NCBI GenBank assembly: GCA_041648735.1
Contig: JBAZOO010000005.1
Span: 1 to 64,000 of the forward strand
Reading direction: 5' to 3'
DNA length: 64,000 nt
DNA from: JBAZOO01 sp041648735
GTDB taxonomy: Bacteria; Verrucomicrobiota; Lentisphaeria; Oligosphaerales; CAITYL01
Shown: positions 1-7,907 of the stretch, piece by piece
Position numbering within the stretch: the stretch's first letter is position 1
Layout: every line of letters begins with the position of its first letter
The notes under the pieces: generated by a model
Seen by the model: the letters and a program-made list of their open reading frames with translations, nothing else
Database searches by the model: none
Told to the model about the DNA's origin: nothing
Translations under genes and position numbers: made by a program

Positions 1-109
1 TGCGGCGGTGAAACCAACCCCAGCCAAACGCCCAACCTGAACCCCATGGAAATGGACATGGATCCGACATGCCCGATGTTATCGCCTGTCGAAAAACCGG
101 AAACAAGTC

Positions 110-648
110 TCACACAAGCGTGGGCTGTTTGGGGGGCAGGCGGCGTTTCCTCTGGACGGCCCACTTTCCGCCCTGCGAGGGATCGCCTGGACGGCAGGTC
201 CCACACTGAAGTGTGAACTCCAGCGGGGGCGGCGCGGGCAGCCAGTCGGCACGGAACCCCGCGGGGCTGGCGTCCGGGCGGCAGAGGAGGAGGCGGCACT
301 CCGGATCCCGGGCCCGCAGCCGCGCCGCCACCGCCGGGCCGGCGACGAAGATGGCGGTGGAATAGACGTCGGAGTCGAGGCCGCGGCGGGTGATGACGGT
401 GACGGCGAGGCGGCCGGCGGCCGGCCGGCCGGTGCGGGGATCCATGATGTGGCCGATGCTTTTGCCTTCCAGGATGATGCGCAGTTCGTAGTCGCCGCTG
501 GTGGCGATGCAGGCGTCGCGCAGTTCCACCTGGGCCAGCACTTCGCTGGGGTGGAGCGGGTGGCGGATGCCGATGCGGTAGGCGTTGCGGCCGGCGGGGG
601 CGTCGGGCAGGCAGGCGATGTTGCCGCCGAGGTCGATTAGCCCCTGGC
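110..648 (-). pseudogene. ApbE-like FAD:protein FMN transferase, 5'-truncated remnant
   Basis: The reading frame matches the C-terminal half of the ApbE family, which attaches FMN to Thr residues of flavoproteins. Visible family features are a LIDLGGNI segment near 620-640, the ATSGDYE block, HIMDPRTGRP, and SVTVI-like plus D-S-D-x-x-STA stretches that correspond to the Mg/FAD-binding end. The N-terminal half (leader, FAD-binding and KG-aVD region) is missing. The frame meets a stop just upstream, near 735, and the divergent rubredoxin-like gene follows at 808. No good start codon precedes the conserved part; the first ATG is at 541, inside the domain. It is therefore probably a gene remnant. 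A frameshifted but complete copy is unlikely because no ApbE N-terminus is visible in the other frames. Confidence 0.6.
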
Positions 649-807
649 GGCGGCCCCGGCCGCCAGCCGTTAGGCTTCCTGTCCAGACAAAAGGCGGAAG
701 CGCCCGTGTTTTTTCGCCTCAACCACTTGCCCCCGGACGGGGGAGTGGTAGGTTGTTGGAATGGGGGGGGGGGTGGAAACCGCAACCAGAGCAGAGAGGG
801 GTGCAGC

Positions 808-1143
808 ATGAAGAAGTTCAAGTGCGGCGTCTGTGGGTACATCTGGGACGGCGAGGGCGCGCCGGCGAGCTGCCCGAAGTGCGGGGCGCCCGCGGAGAAG
901 TTCACGCAATTGGCGGAGGCGGCAGCCGCGCTCGTGGAGCGTTCGCGCCACAGCAACTGCCTCCACCAGAAGCTGGTGACCCTCGCCCGGGAGATGGAGC
1001 ATCTCTGCAACGACGGCATCCAGGACAATCTCGATCCGGGATGTGTGGACGTGTTCCGGAAAAGCTTGGCCCACGCCTATGAGATCATGAAGCTGGCCAT
1101 GACCGAAACCCAGATCCACATGGGGAAGGGGAAGTGGGGCTGA
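808..1143 (+). CDS. Rubredoxin-like iron-binding protein with helical C-terminus
   Basis: 111 aa. The N-terminus has a rubredoxin/rubrerythrin-type metal knuckle, C6-x2-C9 and C22-x2-C25 (CGVCGY and CPKCGA), expected to bind one Fe(Cys)4 centre. The remaining ~75 residues are helical, with conserved-looking His and Cys (SRHSNCLHQK, MEHLCND), and resemble no domain I can name. I chose the ATG at 808 because GAGAGGGG lies 8-15 bases upstream and the Cys motif starts at residue 6. It is followed by tpx and, further on, ferritin, which suggests a role in peroxide or iron handling, probably as a small electron carrier. The exact partner is unknown. Confidence 0.8.
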   Translation: MKKFKCGVCGYIWDGEGAPASCPKCGAPAEKFTQLAEAAAALVERSRHSNCLHQKLVTLAREMEHLCNDGIQDNLDPGCVDVFRKSLAHAYEIMKLAMTETQIHMGKGKWG

Positions 1144-1230
1144 AGGTTCGACGCGGGCCGGACTTGCCTCCGGCCCGCGCCACTTTCCATCATCCCAACG
1201 ACATCAATCCCAGGCGAAAGGGGATTTGCC

Positions 1231-1743
1231 ATGGACCAGCCCAATGCCATTACTTTCCAGGGGAATCCGCTGACCTTGACCGGGAACCCGGTGAAGGTCG
1301 GGATGGCCGCCCCGGATTTCACCGTGCTCGACGGCACGTTGGCGCCGGTCACCCGGGCCGCCTTTGCCGGCAAGGTCGCCGTCTTCCTCACGGTGCCGTC
1401 GCTGGACACGCCGGTGTGCGATTTGGAGATTCGCACCTTCAACCGGAAGGCGGCCAGCCTCGGCCCCGCCGTCGAGCTGGCCTGCATCAGCATGGATCTG
1501 CCCTTCGCCCAGGCCCGCTGGTGCGGCGCCGCCGGCGTGGGGCGCATCCGGGCGCTCTCCGACCACCGCGAGGCCAGCTTCGCCCTGAACTACGGGCTGC
1601 TGGTCAAGGAGTTGCGCTTGCTGGCCCGGGCGGTGGTGGTGCTTGACCGTCACGGGAATGTGGCCTATGTTGATGTCGTGCGGGAGTTGACCCAGGAACC
1701 CAACTATCAGGCCGCCTTGGACATCCTTGCCAAGCTGGCCTGA
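1231..1743 (+). CDS. tpx: Thiol peroxidase (Tpx)
   Basis: 170 aa, the normal Tpx length. It reduces hydrogen and alkyl peroxides with thioredoxin-type reductants as an atypical 2-Cys peroxiredoxin. The PSLDTPVC active site gives Thr60 and peroxidatic Cys63; the resolving Cys98 is in DLPFAQARWC; the LSDHR and later R-A-V-V-V-L-D blocks are also family-typical. The start is supported by AAAGGGG about 10 bases upstream. It lies 87 bases after the rubredoxin-like gene and 22 bases before the next gene, so the group is probably co-transcribed up to ferritin. Nothing unusual in length or residues. Confidence 0.95.
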   Translation: MDQPNAITFQGNPLTLTGNPVKVGMAAPDFTVLDGTLAPVTRAAFAGKVAVFLTVPSLDTPVCDLEIRTFNRKAASLGPAVELACISMDLPFAQARWCGAAGVGRIRALSDHREASFALNYGLLVKELRLLARAVVVLDRHGNVAYVDVVRELTQEPNYQAALDILAKLA

Positions 1744-1765
1744 GCCAACCCAGGGAGAATGCGTG

Positions 1766-2581
1766 ATGGCGGAAAAACAGGTCCTGCTGATCCTGGTCGG
1801 AAACCGGCACCAGGAAGCCAAGTACGTCCAGGAAACCCTCACCGGCTTCGGCTGCGTCATCCGCACCCGGCTGGGGCTCCACGCGGACGTGCTCTCGCAC
1901 TGCTCGGAACACGGGCTGATCTTCTGCGAACTCGTGGGGGATCCGGCGAAGCACGCGGAACTCTGCCGCAAGCTCAACCTGTTGAAGGACGTCCACGCCC
2001 AACTCGTCACCCTGGGGCTGCCCGTGGCGAAAGAGAATGCCGTGCGCAAGGCGTTGGCGGCGAAAGCCCCGAAGGCCACAACGCTCACCAAGCCCGCGGC
2101 GAAGCCGGCCGCGAAAGCCGTGAAGAAGCTGGCCAAGAAGCCGGTGCGCGCCGTCCCGGCCGCCAAGGCCTCCCCCGCCAAGGCGGTGAAAGCGGTCAAG
2201 GTCGTGAAGGAATCCGCCAAGCCGGCGGCTTCCGCGAAGCCGGCCAAGGCGGCCGCTGCCAAAGCCGCCCCGGTGAAGAAGGTGGCGAAAGTGGCGAAAC
2301 CAGCACCGAAGCCGGCCGCCAAGCCCGCGAAAGCGCCGGCCAAGCCGGTCGCCGCGCCGAAGAAAACAGCCGCGAAGGCCGTCAAGCCGGCGGCGGTGAA
2401 ACCGGCCAAGCCCGCGGCGGTGAAGCCAGTTGCCAAAGGCAAGCCCCAGGCGAAGAAAGCGGCCGCCAAGCCGGCCGCCAAGCCCGCGGTCGCGCCGAAA
2501 AAGGCGGCGGTGAAGCCAGTGGCGAAAAAGGCGGCAGCTCCGGCCAAGCCGGCGAAAAGCAAAGCCAAAGCCAAAGCCTGA
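1766..2581 (+). CDS. ACT-like small domain fused to a Lys/Ala/Pro-rich histone H1-like tail
   Basis: 271 aa. Residues ~1-85 form a compact alpha/beta domain (VLLILVGNRH, GCVIRTRLGL, GLIFCELVGD) resembling the ferredoxin-fold/ACT-like TM1266 family found near redox regulators; this match is by eye only. Residues ~90-271 are almost entirely Lys, Ala, Pro and Val in AKPA/KKA-type repeats, like eukaryotic H1 or bacterial AlgP tails, which bind DNA or RNA nonspecifically. The start is ATG 1766, following AGGGAGA; a GTG lies directly before it. It sits between tpx and ferritin, so a link to iron or redox stress and to nucleoid binding is plausible but unproven. Confidence 0.7.
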   Translation: MAEKQVLLILVGNRHQEAKYVQETLTGFGCVIRTRLGLHADVLSHCSEHGLIFCELVGDPAKHAELCRKLNLLKDVHAQLVTLGLPVAKENAVRKALAAKAPKATTLTKPAAKPAAKAVKKLAKKPVRAVPAAKASPAKAVKAVKVVKESAKPAASAKPAKAAAAKAAPVKKVAKVAKPAPKPAAKPAKAPAKPVAAPKKTAAKAVKPAAVKPAKPAAVKPVAKGKPQAKKAAAKPAAKPAVAPKKAAVKPVAKKAAAPAKPAKSKAKAKA

Positions 2582-2610
2582 TGACCCCGGAACCCGAGGA
2601 GACCTGACCC

Positions 2611-3105
2611 ATGATCACCCCCAAGATGGCCCAGGCCATCAACAAGCAAATCAACGCGGAGCTGGCTTCGGCCTACCTCTATCTGGCGATGGCCGCCTGG
2701 TTCAAGAGCCAGAACCTCGACGGCGCCGCCAAATGGCTGGAGATCCAGGCCCAGGAGGAGCAGGGCCACGCGATGAAGTTCTTCCATTTCCTGGGCGACC
2801 GCGGGGGGGTGGTGGAGCTCGCCGCCCTTGCCAAGCCCGCGGCGAAATGGAAATCCGCCCTTGACGCCTTCAAGGTGGTCGCCGCCCATGAGGCGATGGT
2901 GACCGGCCTGATCAACGGCCTCATGGAGCTGGCGGTGGCGGAGAAGGACTACGCGGCCCAGGAACAGCTCCAGTGGTTTGTCAAGGAGCAGGTCGAGGAG
3001 GAGGCCAGCGCCGGCGCCATTGTCGCCAGGCTGGCGATGGTCGGCGAATCCAAGAGCGGCCTGCTGATGATGGACTACAAGCTGGCCAAGCGCGGCCAGT
3101 CCTGA
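2611..3105 (+). CDS. ftnA: Non-haem ferritin
   Basis: 164 aa bacterial ferritin with four helices. It oxidises Fe(II) at a di-iron centre and stores ferric iron in a 24-mer cage. The ferroxidase ligands line up with E. coli FtnA: E17, E50, H53 and E94, with Q127 and E130 nearby. There is no bacterioferritin haem Met pattern. AGGAGA precedes the ATG by about 10 bases. It lies 29 bases after the H1-tailed protein and is followed by a strong terminator, so it is the last gene of the redox/iron group. Confidence 0.93.
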   Translation: MITPKMAQAINKQINAELASAYLYLAMAAWFKSQNLDGAAKWLEIQAQEEQGHAMKFFHFLGDRGGVVELAALAKPAAKWKSALDAFKVVAAHEAMVTGLINGLMELAVAEKDYAAQEQLQWFVKEQVEEEASAGAIVARLAMVGESKSGLLMMDYKLAKRGQS

Positions 3106-3131
3106 GCCGTCGCCTGGCGCGTCTGCGCCCC

Positions 3132-3168
3132 GGCCCGCCGCCGCATTTCCCGCGGCCGGCGGGCCTTT
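3132..3168 (+). terminator. Rho-independent terminator after ferritin
   Basis: A GC-rich inverted repeat (GGCCCGCCGCCG paired with CGGCCGGCGGGCC, small loop) is followed by TTTT, 26 bases past the ferritin stop. Confidence 0.75.
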
Positions 3169-3231
3169 TCCTGTTGCCGCGGGCTGAATTCCCGGCGGGG
3201 GTGGGGCGACCAGGAAGGGGGCAAAAAAAAG

Positions 3232-3292
3232 TTGTCCGATTTTGCTGGAGCTGTCTTGCTTTTTCTGGACAGCATGTCATAAGTATGGACAA
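3232..3292 (+). promoter_or_regulatory. kamA promoter region with nested inverted repeats
   Basis: This is the only AT-rich patch upstream of kamA. A possible promoter is TTGCTT at 3256 and TAAGTA at 3280 (18-bp spacer). Two nested dyads surround it: GCTGTC 3250-3255 with GACAGC 3268-3273, and TTGTCC 3232-3237 with GGACAA 3287-3292. All half-sites share TGTC/GACA. Repressor or activator binding is inferred from the symmetry only. Confidence 0.45.
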
Positions 3293-3364
3293 ACACCAAG
3301 GATGCGGTTGCCGCTTCCGGTGGTGCGCCCCGAGTTCCTTCCTGGAAGGAGCCACCCCAAGACC

Positions 3365-4792
3365 ATGAAAACCAGCCTGGCCGCCGCGCCGACGCTCCCC
3401 GCGAGCGAAGACCCATCCTCAGCCTGCCGGGCCGAGGAGCCTCCCTTGTCCGCCACGGACGAGCCTCCCTCGTGTCCCCCGACCACCGCCGCCCCCATCC
3501 TCTCCTTCTCGCTTCAAGGCGAGACGCCCCGTGACCAGTTCTTCCGCGCCCGGCACAGCCCGGCCTGGAACGACTGGCGTTGGCAGATGCGGAACCGCAT
3601 CACCAGCTTTGCGCGCCTCGTCGAACTCTTTCCGGAAACCCGCGCCCACGTCGGCCTCGAAGACGCCGCCGCCAAGTTCCCGATGGCGATCACCCCCTAC
3701 TACGCCTCGCTGATCCGGGAGTTCAGCGGCAGCGACCCTGTCTTCCAGATGGCCGTGCCCCAGATCCAGGAGCTGTACGACCCGCCGTACCTGAAGAACG
3801 ACCCGCTGGCGGAAGACGAGCACATGCCTGTCCCCGGCCTCTGCCACCGCTACGGCGACCGCGCCCTGCTCCTGGCCACCACCACCTGCTCCATGTACTG
3901 CCGCCATTGCACCCGCAAGCGCGGCGTCGGCCATCGCGACTGCTGCATCAGCGATGAGCACCTGCGGCAGGCGGTCGCCTATCTCCAGGGGCATCCGGAG
4001 ATCCACGACGTCATCATCTCCGGCGGCGACCCCTTCACCATGGCCACCGCCGCCCTGGAACGGGTGGTGGCCGCGGTGCGTTCGGTCGCCAGCGTCGACA
4101 TCATCCGGATCGGCACCCGCACCCCGGTGGTCATGCCCATGCGGATCAACGCCGAACTGGTGAAGATGCTGCGCAAGTACGCCCCGGTCTGGGTCAACAC
4201 CCATTTCAACCACCCTCACGAGCAGACGCCGGCGGCCTTCGAGGCCTGCGGCCGCCTGGTCGACGCCGGCATCCCGGTCAACAACCAGGCGGTGCTGCTC
4301 CGCGGCGTCAACGACCAGCCCCAGATCCAGGAGACGCTGGTGCGCACCCTGCTCAGGATGCGCGTCCGCCCCTACTACCTCTTCCAGTGCGACCTCGTGC
4401 GCGGCGTGGAGCATTTCCGCACCCCGATCAGCCGCGGCATCGAGATCATGGAATACCTGCGCGGGCGCGTCAGCGGCCTGGCGATCCCGAACTACGTGGT
4501 GGACGCCCCCAACGGCGGCGGCAAGATCCCGGTCATGCCGAACTACGTCATTTCGGTCAGCCCGACCCACACCGTGCTGCGCAACTTCGAGGGGATGCTG
4601 GTGAACTACCCCGAGCCGCGCGGCGCCGTCTACACCCCCGCCGTGCCGGCGCCCGACAGCCCGGTCAACGGCGTCTACGACCTCGCCACCGGCCGGCATT
4701 CGCACCTCCTCCCCCAGCAGTCCGCCCGGCTCACCCGCCAGGCGCACATGCACCAGGAGCAGGCGGCCGCCGAAGAGCCCACCGGCACCTGA
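3365..4792 (+). CDS. kamA: Lysine 2,3-aminomutase (radical SAM, PLP)
   Basis: 475 aa. It interconverts L-lysine and L-beta-lysine using SAM, a [4Fe-4S] cluster and PLP. The cluster motif is C175-x3-C179-x2-C182 (CSMYCRHC). The PLP lysine is K387 in GGGKIP. D343 (QCDL) and D380 (VDAPNGGGK) keep the same spacing as the substrate-binding D293/D330 of the clostridial enzyme, which favours lysine over glutamate as substrate. The ATG at 3365 follows GAAGGA; it gives a ~50-residue Pro/Ala/Ser-rich N-terminus before homology begins near residue 54. It heads the group of two ATP-grasp ligases, GNAT and thioesterase, so its product is probably used in biosynthesis rather than lysine fermentation. Confidence 0.92.
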   Translation: MKTSLAAAPTLPASEDPSSACRAEEPPLSATDEPPSCPPTTAAPILSFSLQGETPRDQFFRARHSPAWNDWRWQMRNRITSFARLVELFPETRAHVGLEDAAAKFPMAITPYYASLIREFSGSDPVFQMAVPQIQELYDPPYLKNDPLAEDEHMPVPGLCHRYGDRALLLATTTCSMYCRHCTRKRGVGHRDCCISDEHLRQAVAYLQGHPEIHDVIISGGDPFTMATAALERVVAAVRSVASVDIIRIGTRTPVVMPMRINAELVKMLRKYAPVWVNTHFNHPHEQTPAAFEACGRLVDAGIPVNNQAVLLRGVNDQPQIQETLVRTLLRMRVRPYYLFQCDLVRGVEHFRTPISRGIEIMEYLRGRVSGLAIPNYVVDAPNGGGKIPVMPNYVISVSPTHTVLRNFEGMLVNYPEPRGAVYTPAVPAPDSPVNGVYDLATGRHSHLLPQQSARLTRQAHMHQEQAAAEEPTGT

Positions 4793-4826
4793 CCGGCCCG
4801 CCAACCCCAACCCCAACCCCGTCACC

Positions 4827-4863
4827 GGCCCGGCCCGGACCACCAATTCCGGCCGGGCCTTTG
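4827..4863 (+). terminator. Hairpin terminator/attenuator between kamA and first ATP-grasp gene
   Basis: The stem GGCCCGGCC(C)GGA pairs with TCCGGCCGGGCC, followed by TTT. It sits in the 107-bp gap after kamA, so it may terminate or partly attenuate transcription into the ligase genes. Confidence 0.6.
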
Positions 4864-4899
4864 CCACCACCCCGCCACCCCCCCAACCACCTGCCGCCC

Positions 4900-5874
4900 A
4901 TGCTCATCGGCCTCACCTACGACCTGCGCCAGGACTACCTCGCCCTTGGCTATTCCGAACTCCAGGTCGCCGAATTCGACGAAGAGCGCACCATCGCCGC
5001 CCTCGACCGCACCATCCAGGAGCTGGGCCACCGCACCGACCGCATCGGCCATGCGAAGAAGCTCTGCGAACGGCTGGTCAAGGGCGACCGCTGGGATCTC
5101 GTCTTCAACATCGCCGAAGGCGTCGCCGGCCGCAACCGCGAAGCCCAGGTGCCCGCGCTGCTCGACCTCTACGGCATCCCCCACACCTTCGCCGACGCCC
5201 TGGTCTGCGCCACCACCCTCGACAAGGCCGTCGCCAAACGCATCGTCCAGGCCTGCGGCCTGCGCACGCCGGCCTTCGCCGTGGTGCGGACTCCGCAAGA
5301 GGCCGCCGCGGTGAAGCTGCGCTATCCGCTCTTCGCCAAGCCGGTCGCCGAAGGCACCGGCAAGGGGGTCACCGGCAAGTCGCGCGTCGCGACCCCGGCG
5401 GAGCTGGCGCCGGCCTGCCAGGCGCTGTTTGCGGAGTTCGCGCAGCCGGTGCTGGTCGAGGAATACCTGCCCGGCCGCGAGTTCACCGTCGCCGTCCTCG
5501 GCACCGGCAGCCGGGCCCGCGCCCTCGGCACCATGGAGATCCACGTCCAGGATTCCGCGGGCAGCGGCATCTATTCCCACGACAACAAGGAGAACTGGGA
5601 GGGGCGCGTCCGCTATTCCAGCCCGGCGCGGGACGCCTTCCGCGCCGCCATCGAGAAGCTGGCCGTGGATTGCTATGTCGCCCTCGAATGCCGCGATGCC
5701 GGCCGGGTTGACATCCGCCTCGACGCCGACGGCCAGCCCAGCTTCATGGAGGTCAACCCCCTGGCCGGCCTCAACCCCGGCCACTCCGACTTGCCGCTGA
5801 TCGCCGAACGCGAGGACCTTTCCTACCGCGACCTGATTGGCGCCATCCTTGACAGCGCCAAGGAACGGCTCTGA
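4900..5874 (+). CDS. ATP-grasp ligase, D-Ala-D-Ala ligase-like (first copy)
   Basis: 324 aa. Family enzymes activate a carboxylate as acyl-phosphate and join it to an amine. Visible parts are an N-terminal Rossmann-like segment (MLIGLTYDLR; DLVFNIAEG), the ATP lysine in LFAKPVAEGTGKG, the hinge VLVEEYLPGREFTVAV, and the Mg-binding end RVDIRLDADGQ...FMEVNPLAGLNPGHSDLP. It lacks the classic Ddl YSYEAKY pattern, and a second paralogue follows at once, so cell-wall D-Ala-D-Ala synthesis is unlikely to be its role. I chose ATG 4900 because it starts the beta strand correctly. The substrate may be lysine or beta-lysine, inferred from context. Confidence 0.8.
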   Translation: MLIGLTYDLRQDYLALGYSELQVAEFDEERTIAALDRTIQELGHRTDRIGHAKKLCERLVKGDRWDLVFNIAEGVAGRNREAQVPALLDLYGIPHTFADALVCATTLDKAVAKRIVQACGLRTPAFAVVRTPQEAAAVKLRYPLFAKPVAEGTGKGVTGKSRVATPAELAPACQALFAEFAQPVLVEEYLPGREFTVAVLGTGSRARALGTMEIHVQDSAGSGIYSHDNKENWEGRVRYSSPARDAFRAAIEKLAVDCYVALECRDAGRVDIRLDADGQPSFMEVNPLAGLNPGHSDLPLIAEREDLSYRDLIGAILDSAKERL

Positions 5875-5906
5875 GCCTCCGCCCGCCCCGCCCGGAGCGC
5901 CCGCCC

Positions 5907-6932
5907 ATGCCTGACCATTCCGTCCTGATCCTCCACAACGCCCCGCCGGCCGACGCGCTCGAAAGCGAGAAGGGCGTGCTGGCGGAAGTCGCCGCCGTCG
6001 CCGGGGCGCTGGGGGAGCTGCGGATTCCGCACCGCATTGCCGGGGTTGCGGAGTCCGCGGCGCTGGCCGGCGTGCTGGCCGCCGCGCCGGAAGCGGTGGT
6101 CTTCAATCTCGTCGAAGGCTTTCCCGGCGATCCCGCCGCCGCCAACGCCGTCCCCGATCTCTGCCGGGCTGCTGGCAAGGAATGCACCGGCAACTCGACC
6201 GCGGCGCTGGCGCTGGCTTTGGACAAGGCCCGGGCCAAGGCGGCGCTGCAGGCCGCCGGCCTGCCCTGTCCCGGCGGCGTCCAAATCCTCCCCGGCGAAG
6301 CGGTCCCGCATGGACTCCTGCCCCGGGGCACCGTGATCCTCAAGCCCGCCGCCACCGACGCCAGCGAGGGGATTGACGAGGACGGGGTGCTCGACAGTGC
6401 GGACTCCGCACGGCTGGAGGCGGTCCTGCGCCGGCTGCACGCGCAATTCCGCCAGCCGGTGCTGGTGGAGCCGTTCATTGACGGCCGCGAGCTGAACGTC
6501 GCCGCCTTCGAGCAGGCTGGCGAACTCCGCGTGCTGCCGCTGGCGGAGATCGAGTTTGCGGAGTTCGCACCCGGCAAGCCGCGGATCGTCGGCTACCGCG
6601 CCAAATGGGACGAGGGGAGCTTCGAATGCCGCAACACCCGCCGCGTCATCCCGGCACCGCTGCCGGAAGCCGCGGCGGCGCGGCTCCGCGCCCTGGTGCG
6701 CGCGGCCTGGCGCGCCTGCGGCCTGCGCGACTATGCCCGGGTGGATTTCCGCCTCGATGCCGCCGGCGAGCCGTTCATCCTCGAAGTGAACCCGAACCCG
6801 GACATCGCCCCCGACGCCGGCTTCGCCGCCGCCCTCGCCGCCGGCGGCGTCCCGTTCCGCGAGTTTGTGGAAATGATGGTCGCCAATGCCCGCGGCCGCC
6901 TCGCCACCGCCACCGCGGCGGCGCGCCCCTGA
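5907..6932 (+). CDS. ATP-grasp ligase, D-Ala-D-Ala ligase-like (second copy)
   Basis: 341 aa, same fold as its upstream neighbour but clearly divergent in sequence. Blocks seen are VVFNLVEGFPGDP, the ATP lysine in VILKPAATDASEGI, the hinge VLVEPFIDGRELNVA, and the metal site RVDFRLDAAGEPFILEVNPNPDIAPDAG. It starts 32 bases after the first ligase stop. Two adjacent, non-identical ligases suggest two sequential condensations or a heteromeric enzyme. The gene contains two perfect and two near-perfect copies of the window's iterated palindrome (6019, 6398; 6047, 6557). Confidence 0.8.
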   Translation: MPDHSVLILHNAPPADALESEKGVLAEVAAVAGALGELRIPHRIAGVAESAALAGVLAAAPEAVVFNLVEGFPGDPAAANAVPDLCRAAGKECTGNSTAALALALDKARAKAALQAAGLPCPGGVQILPGEAVPHGLLPRGTVILKPAATDASEGIDEDGVLDSADSARLEAVLRRLHAQFRQPVLVEPFIDGRELNVAAFEQAGELRVLPLAEIEFAEFAPGKPRIVGYRAKWDEGSFECRNTRRVIPAPLPEAAAARLRALVRAAWRACGLRDYARVDFRLDAAGEPFILEVNPNPDIAPDAGFAAALAAGGVPFREFVEMMVANARGRLATATAAARP

Positions 6933-6967
6933 ACGAACGAGACCCTGCTTCCCACGGACAACCGGCC

Positions 6968-7450
6968 ATGCCTTCCCCCGTCCTCATCCGCCGCACCGCC
7001 GCCGCCGACCGCGAGGCCATTGTCGCGCTGGTCCGCGCCACAAACTTCTTCCGGCCCGACGAGGTCGAAACTGCCGCCGAAGTGCTGGACGAGGCCATCG
7101 CCAAGGGGCCGGCCGGGCATTACCAGTCGTTCACCGCCGAGGTGGCGGGAGAAGTCGTCGGCTGGGTCTGCCACGGGCCGACCCCCTGTACGCTCGGCAC
7201 CTACGACATCTACTGGCTGGCCGTCCACCCCGCCCGGCAGGGGCACGGCCTGGGCCGCAAGCTGCTGGCGCATGCCGAGGCGGAGATCCGGGCCCGGGGC
7301 GGCCGCCTGGCGGTGGCCGAGACTTCCGGCAAGGCGGAGTACGCCAGCACCCGCGCCTTCTACCTGCGCGTCGGCTACCAGGAGGCCGCGCGGCTGCCGG
7401 ACTTCTATGCGCCTGGCGACGACAAGGTCTTTTACCTGAAACGGCTGTGA
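6968..7450 (+). CDS. GNAT-family N-acetyltransferase
   Basis: 160 aa single-domain GNAT. The acetyl-CoA pyrophosphate loop is RQGHGLGRKLL, after the beta strand IYWLAVHP; the C-terminal FYLRVGYQEAARLPDFY segment is typical of small-molecule GNATs. In methanogens and some bacteria kamA (ablA) is paired with an acetyltransferase (ablB) that makes N-epsilon-acetyl-beta-lysine. AblB is longer (~270 aa), so this is not a direct match, but acetylation of beta-lysine or of a peptide made by the ligases is a reasonable guess. It lies 35 bases after the second ligase. Confidence 0.82.
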   Translation: MPSPVLIRRTAAADREAIVALVRATNFFRPDEVETAAEVLDEAIAKGPAGHYQSFTAEVAGEVVGWVCHGPTPCTLGTYDIYWLAVHPARQGHGLGRKLLAHAEAEIRARGGRLAVAETSGKAEYASTRAFYLRVGYQEAARLPDFYAPGDDKVFYLKRL

Positions 7451-7463
7451 AAGGGCCCCCGCC

Positions 7464-7898
7464 ATGGAAAACGCCTACCGCCACCGGCTGGAACTGGAGG
7501 TGCGCGATTACGAGTGCGACCTCCAGGGGGTGGTCAACAACGCCAACTACCAGCATTACCTGGAGCATGCGCGCCACCTCTTCCTGAAGACGCTGGGGAT
7601 CGACTTCGCCGGCATGGCCGCCCAGGGGGTCAACCTGGTGGTGGCCCGGATCGAGATTGACTACAAGACGCCGCTGAAGAGCGGCGACCGCTTCGTGGTC
7701 GGCTCGAACCTGGAGCGGGTCTCGCCGGTGCGCTTCGGCTTCCGCCAGGACATCTACCGGCTGCCGGACTTGCGCCCGGTGGTCCAGGCCCGAGTCATTG
7801 GCACCGCGGTCAACGCCCGTGGCCGCCCCTGCCTCCCGCCCGAGCTGGATGTCGCCTTCGGGCAGCTTCCCCCGCCCGCCGCCGATTCCGCCTGGTGA
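7464..7898 (+). CDS. Acyl-CoA thioesterase, 4HBT hotdog family
   Basis: 144 aa hotdog-fold protein of the YbgC/FadM type. The helix motif D-x-x-x-VVNNANYQHYLEHAR carries the usual catalytic region, followed by the strands VVARIEIDYKTPLKSGD. It hydrolyses an acyl-CoA or acyl-ACP thioester in the cytoplasm; the natural substrate cannot be read from sequence. It begins 13 bases after the GNAT gene and is the last plus-strand gene of the cluster; mutL converges 9 bases beyond its stop. Confidence 0.8.
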   Translation: MENAYRHRLELEVRDYECDLQGVVNNANYQHYLEHARHLFLKTLGIDFAGMAAQGVNLVVARIEIDYKTPLKSGDRFVVGSNLERVSPVRFGFRQDIYRLPDLRPVVQARVIGTAVNARGRPCLPPELDVAFGQLPPPAADSAW

Positions 7899-7907
7899 GG
7901 CCGCGGC

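Noticed and set aside
3242..3364. An upstream ATG start for kamA giving 41 more residues
   Set aside because: It would place the coding start inside the promoter-like AT-rich dyad region and has no ribosome site; ATG 3365 has GAAGGA upstream.
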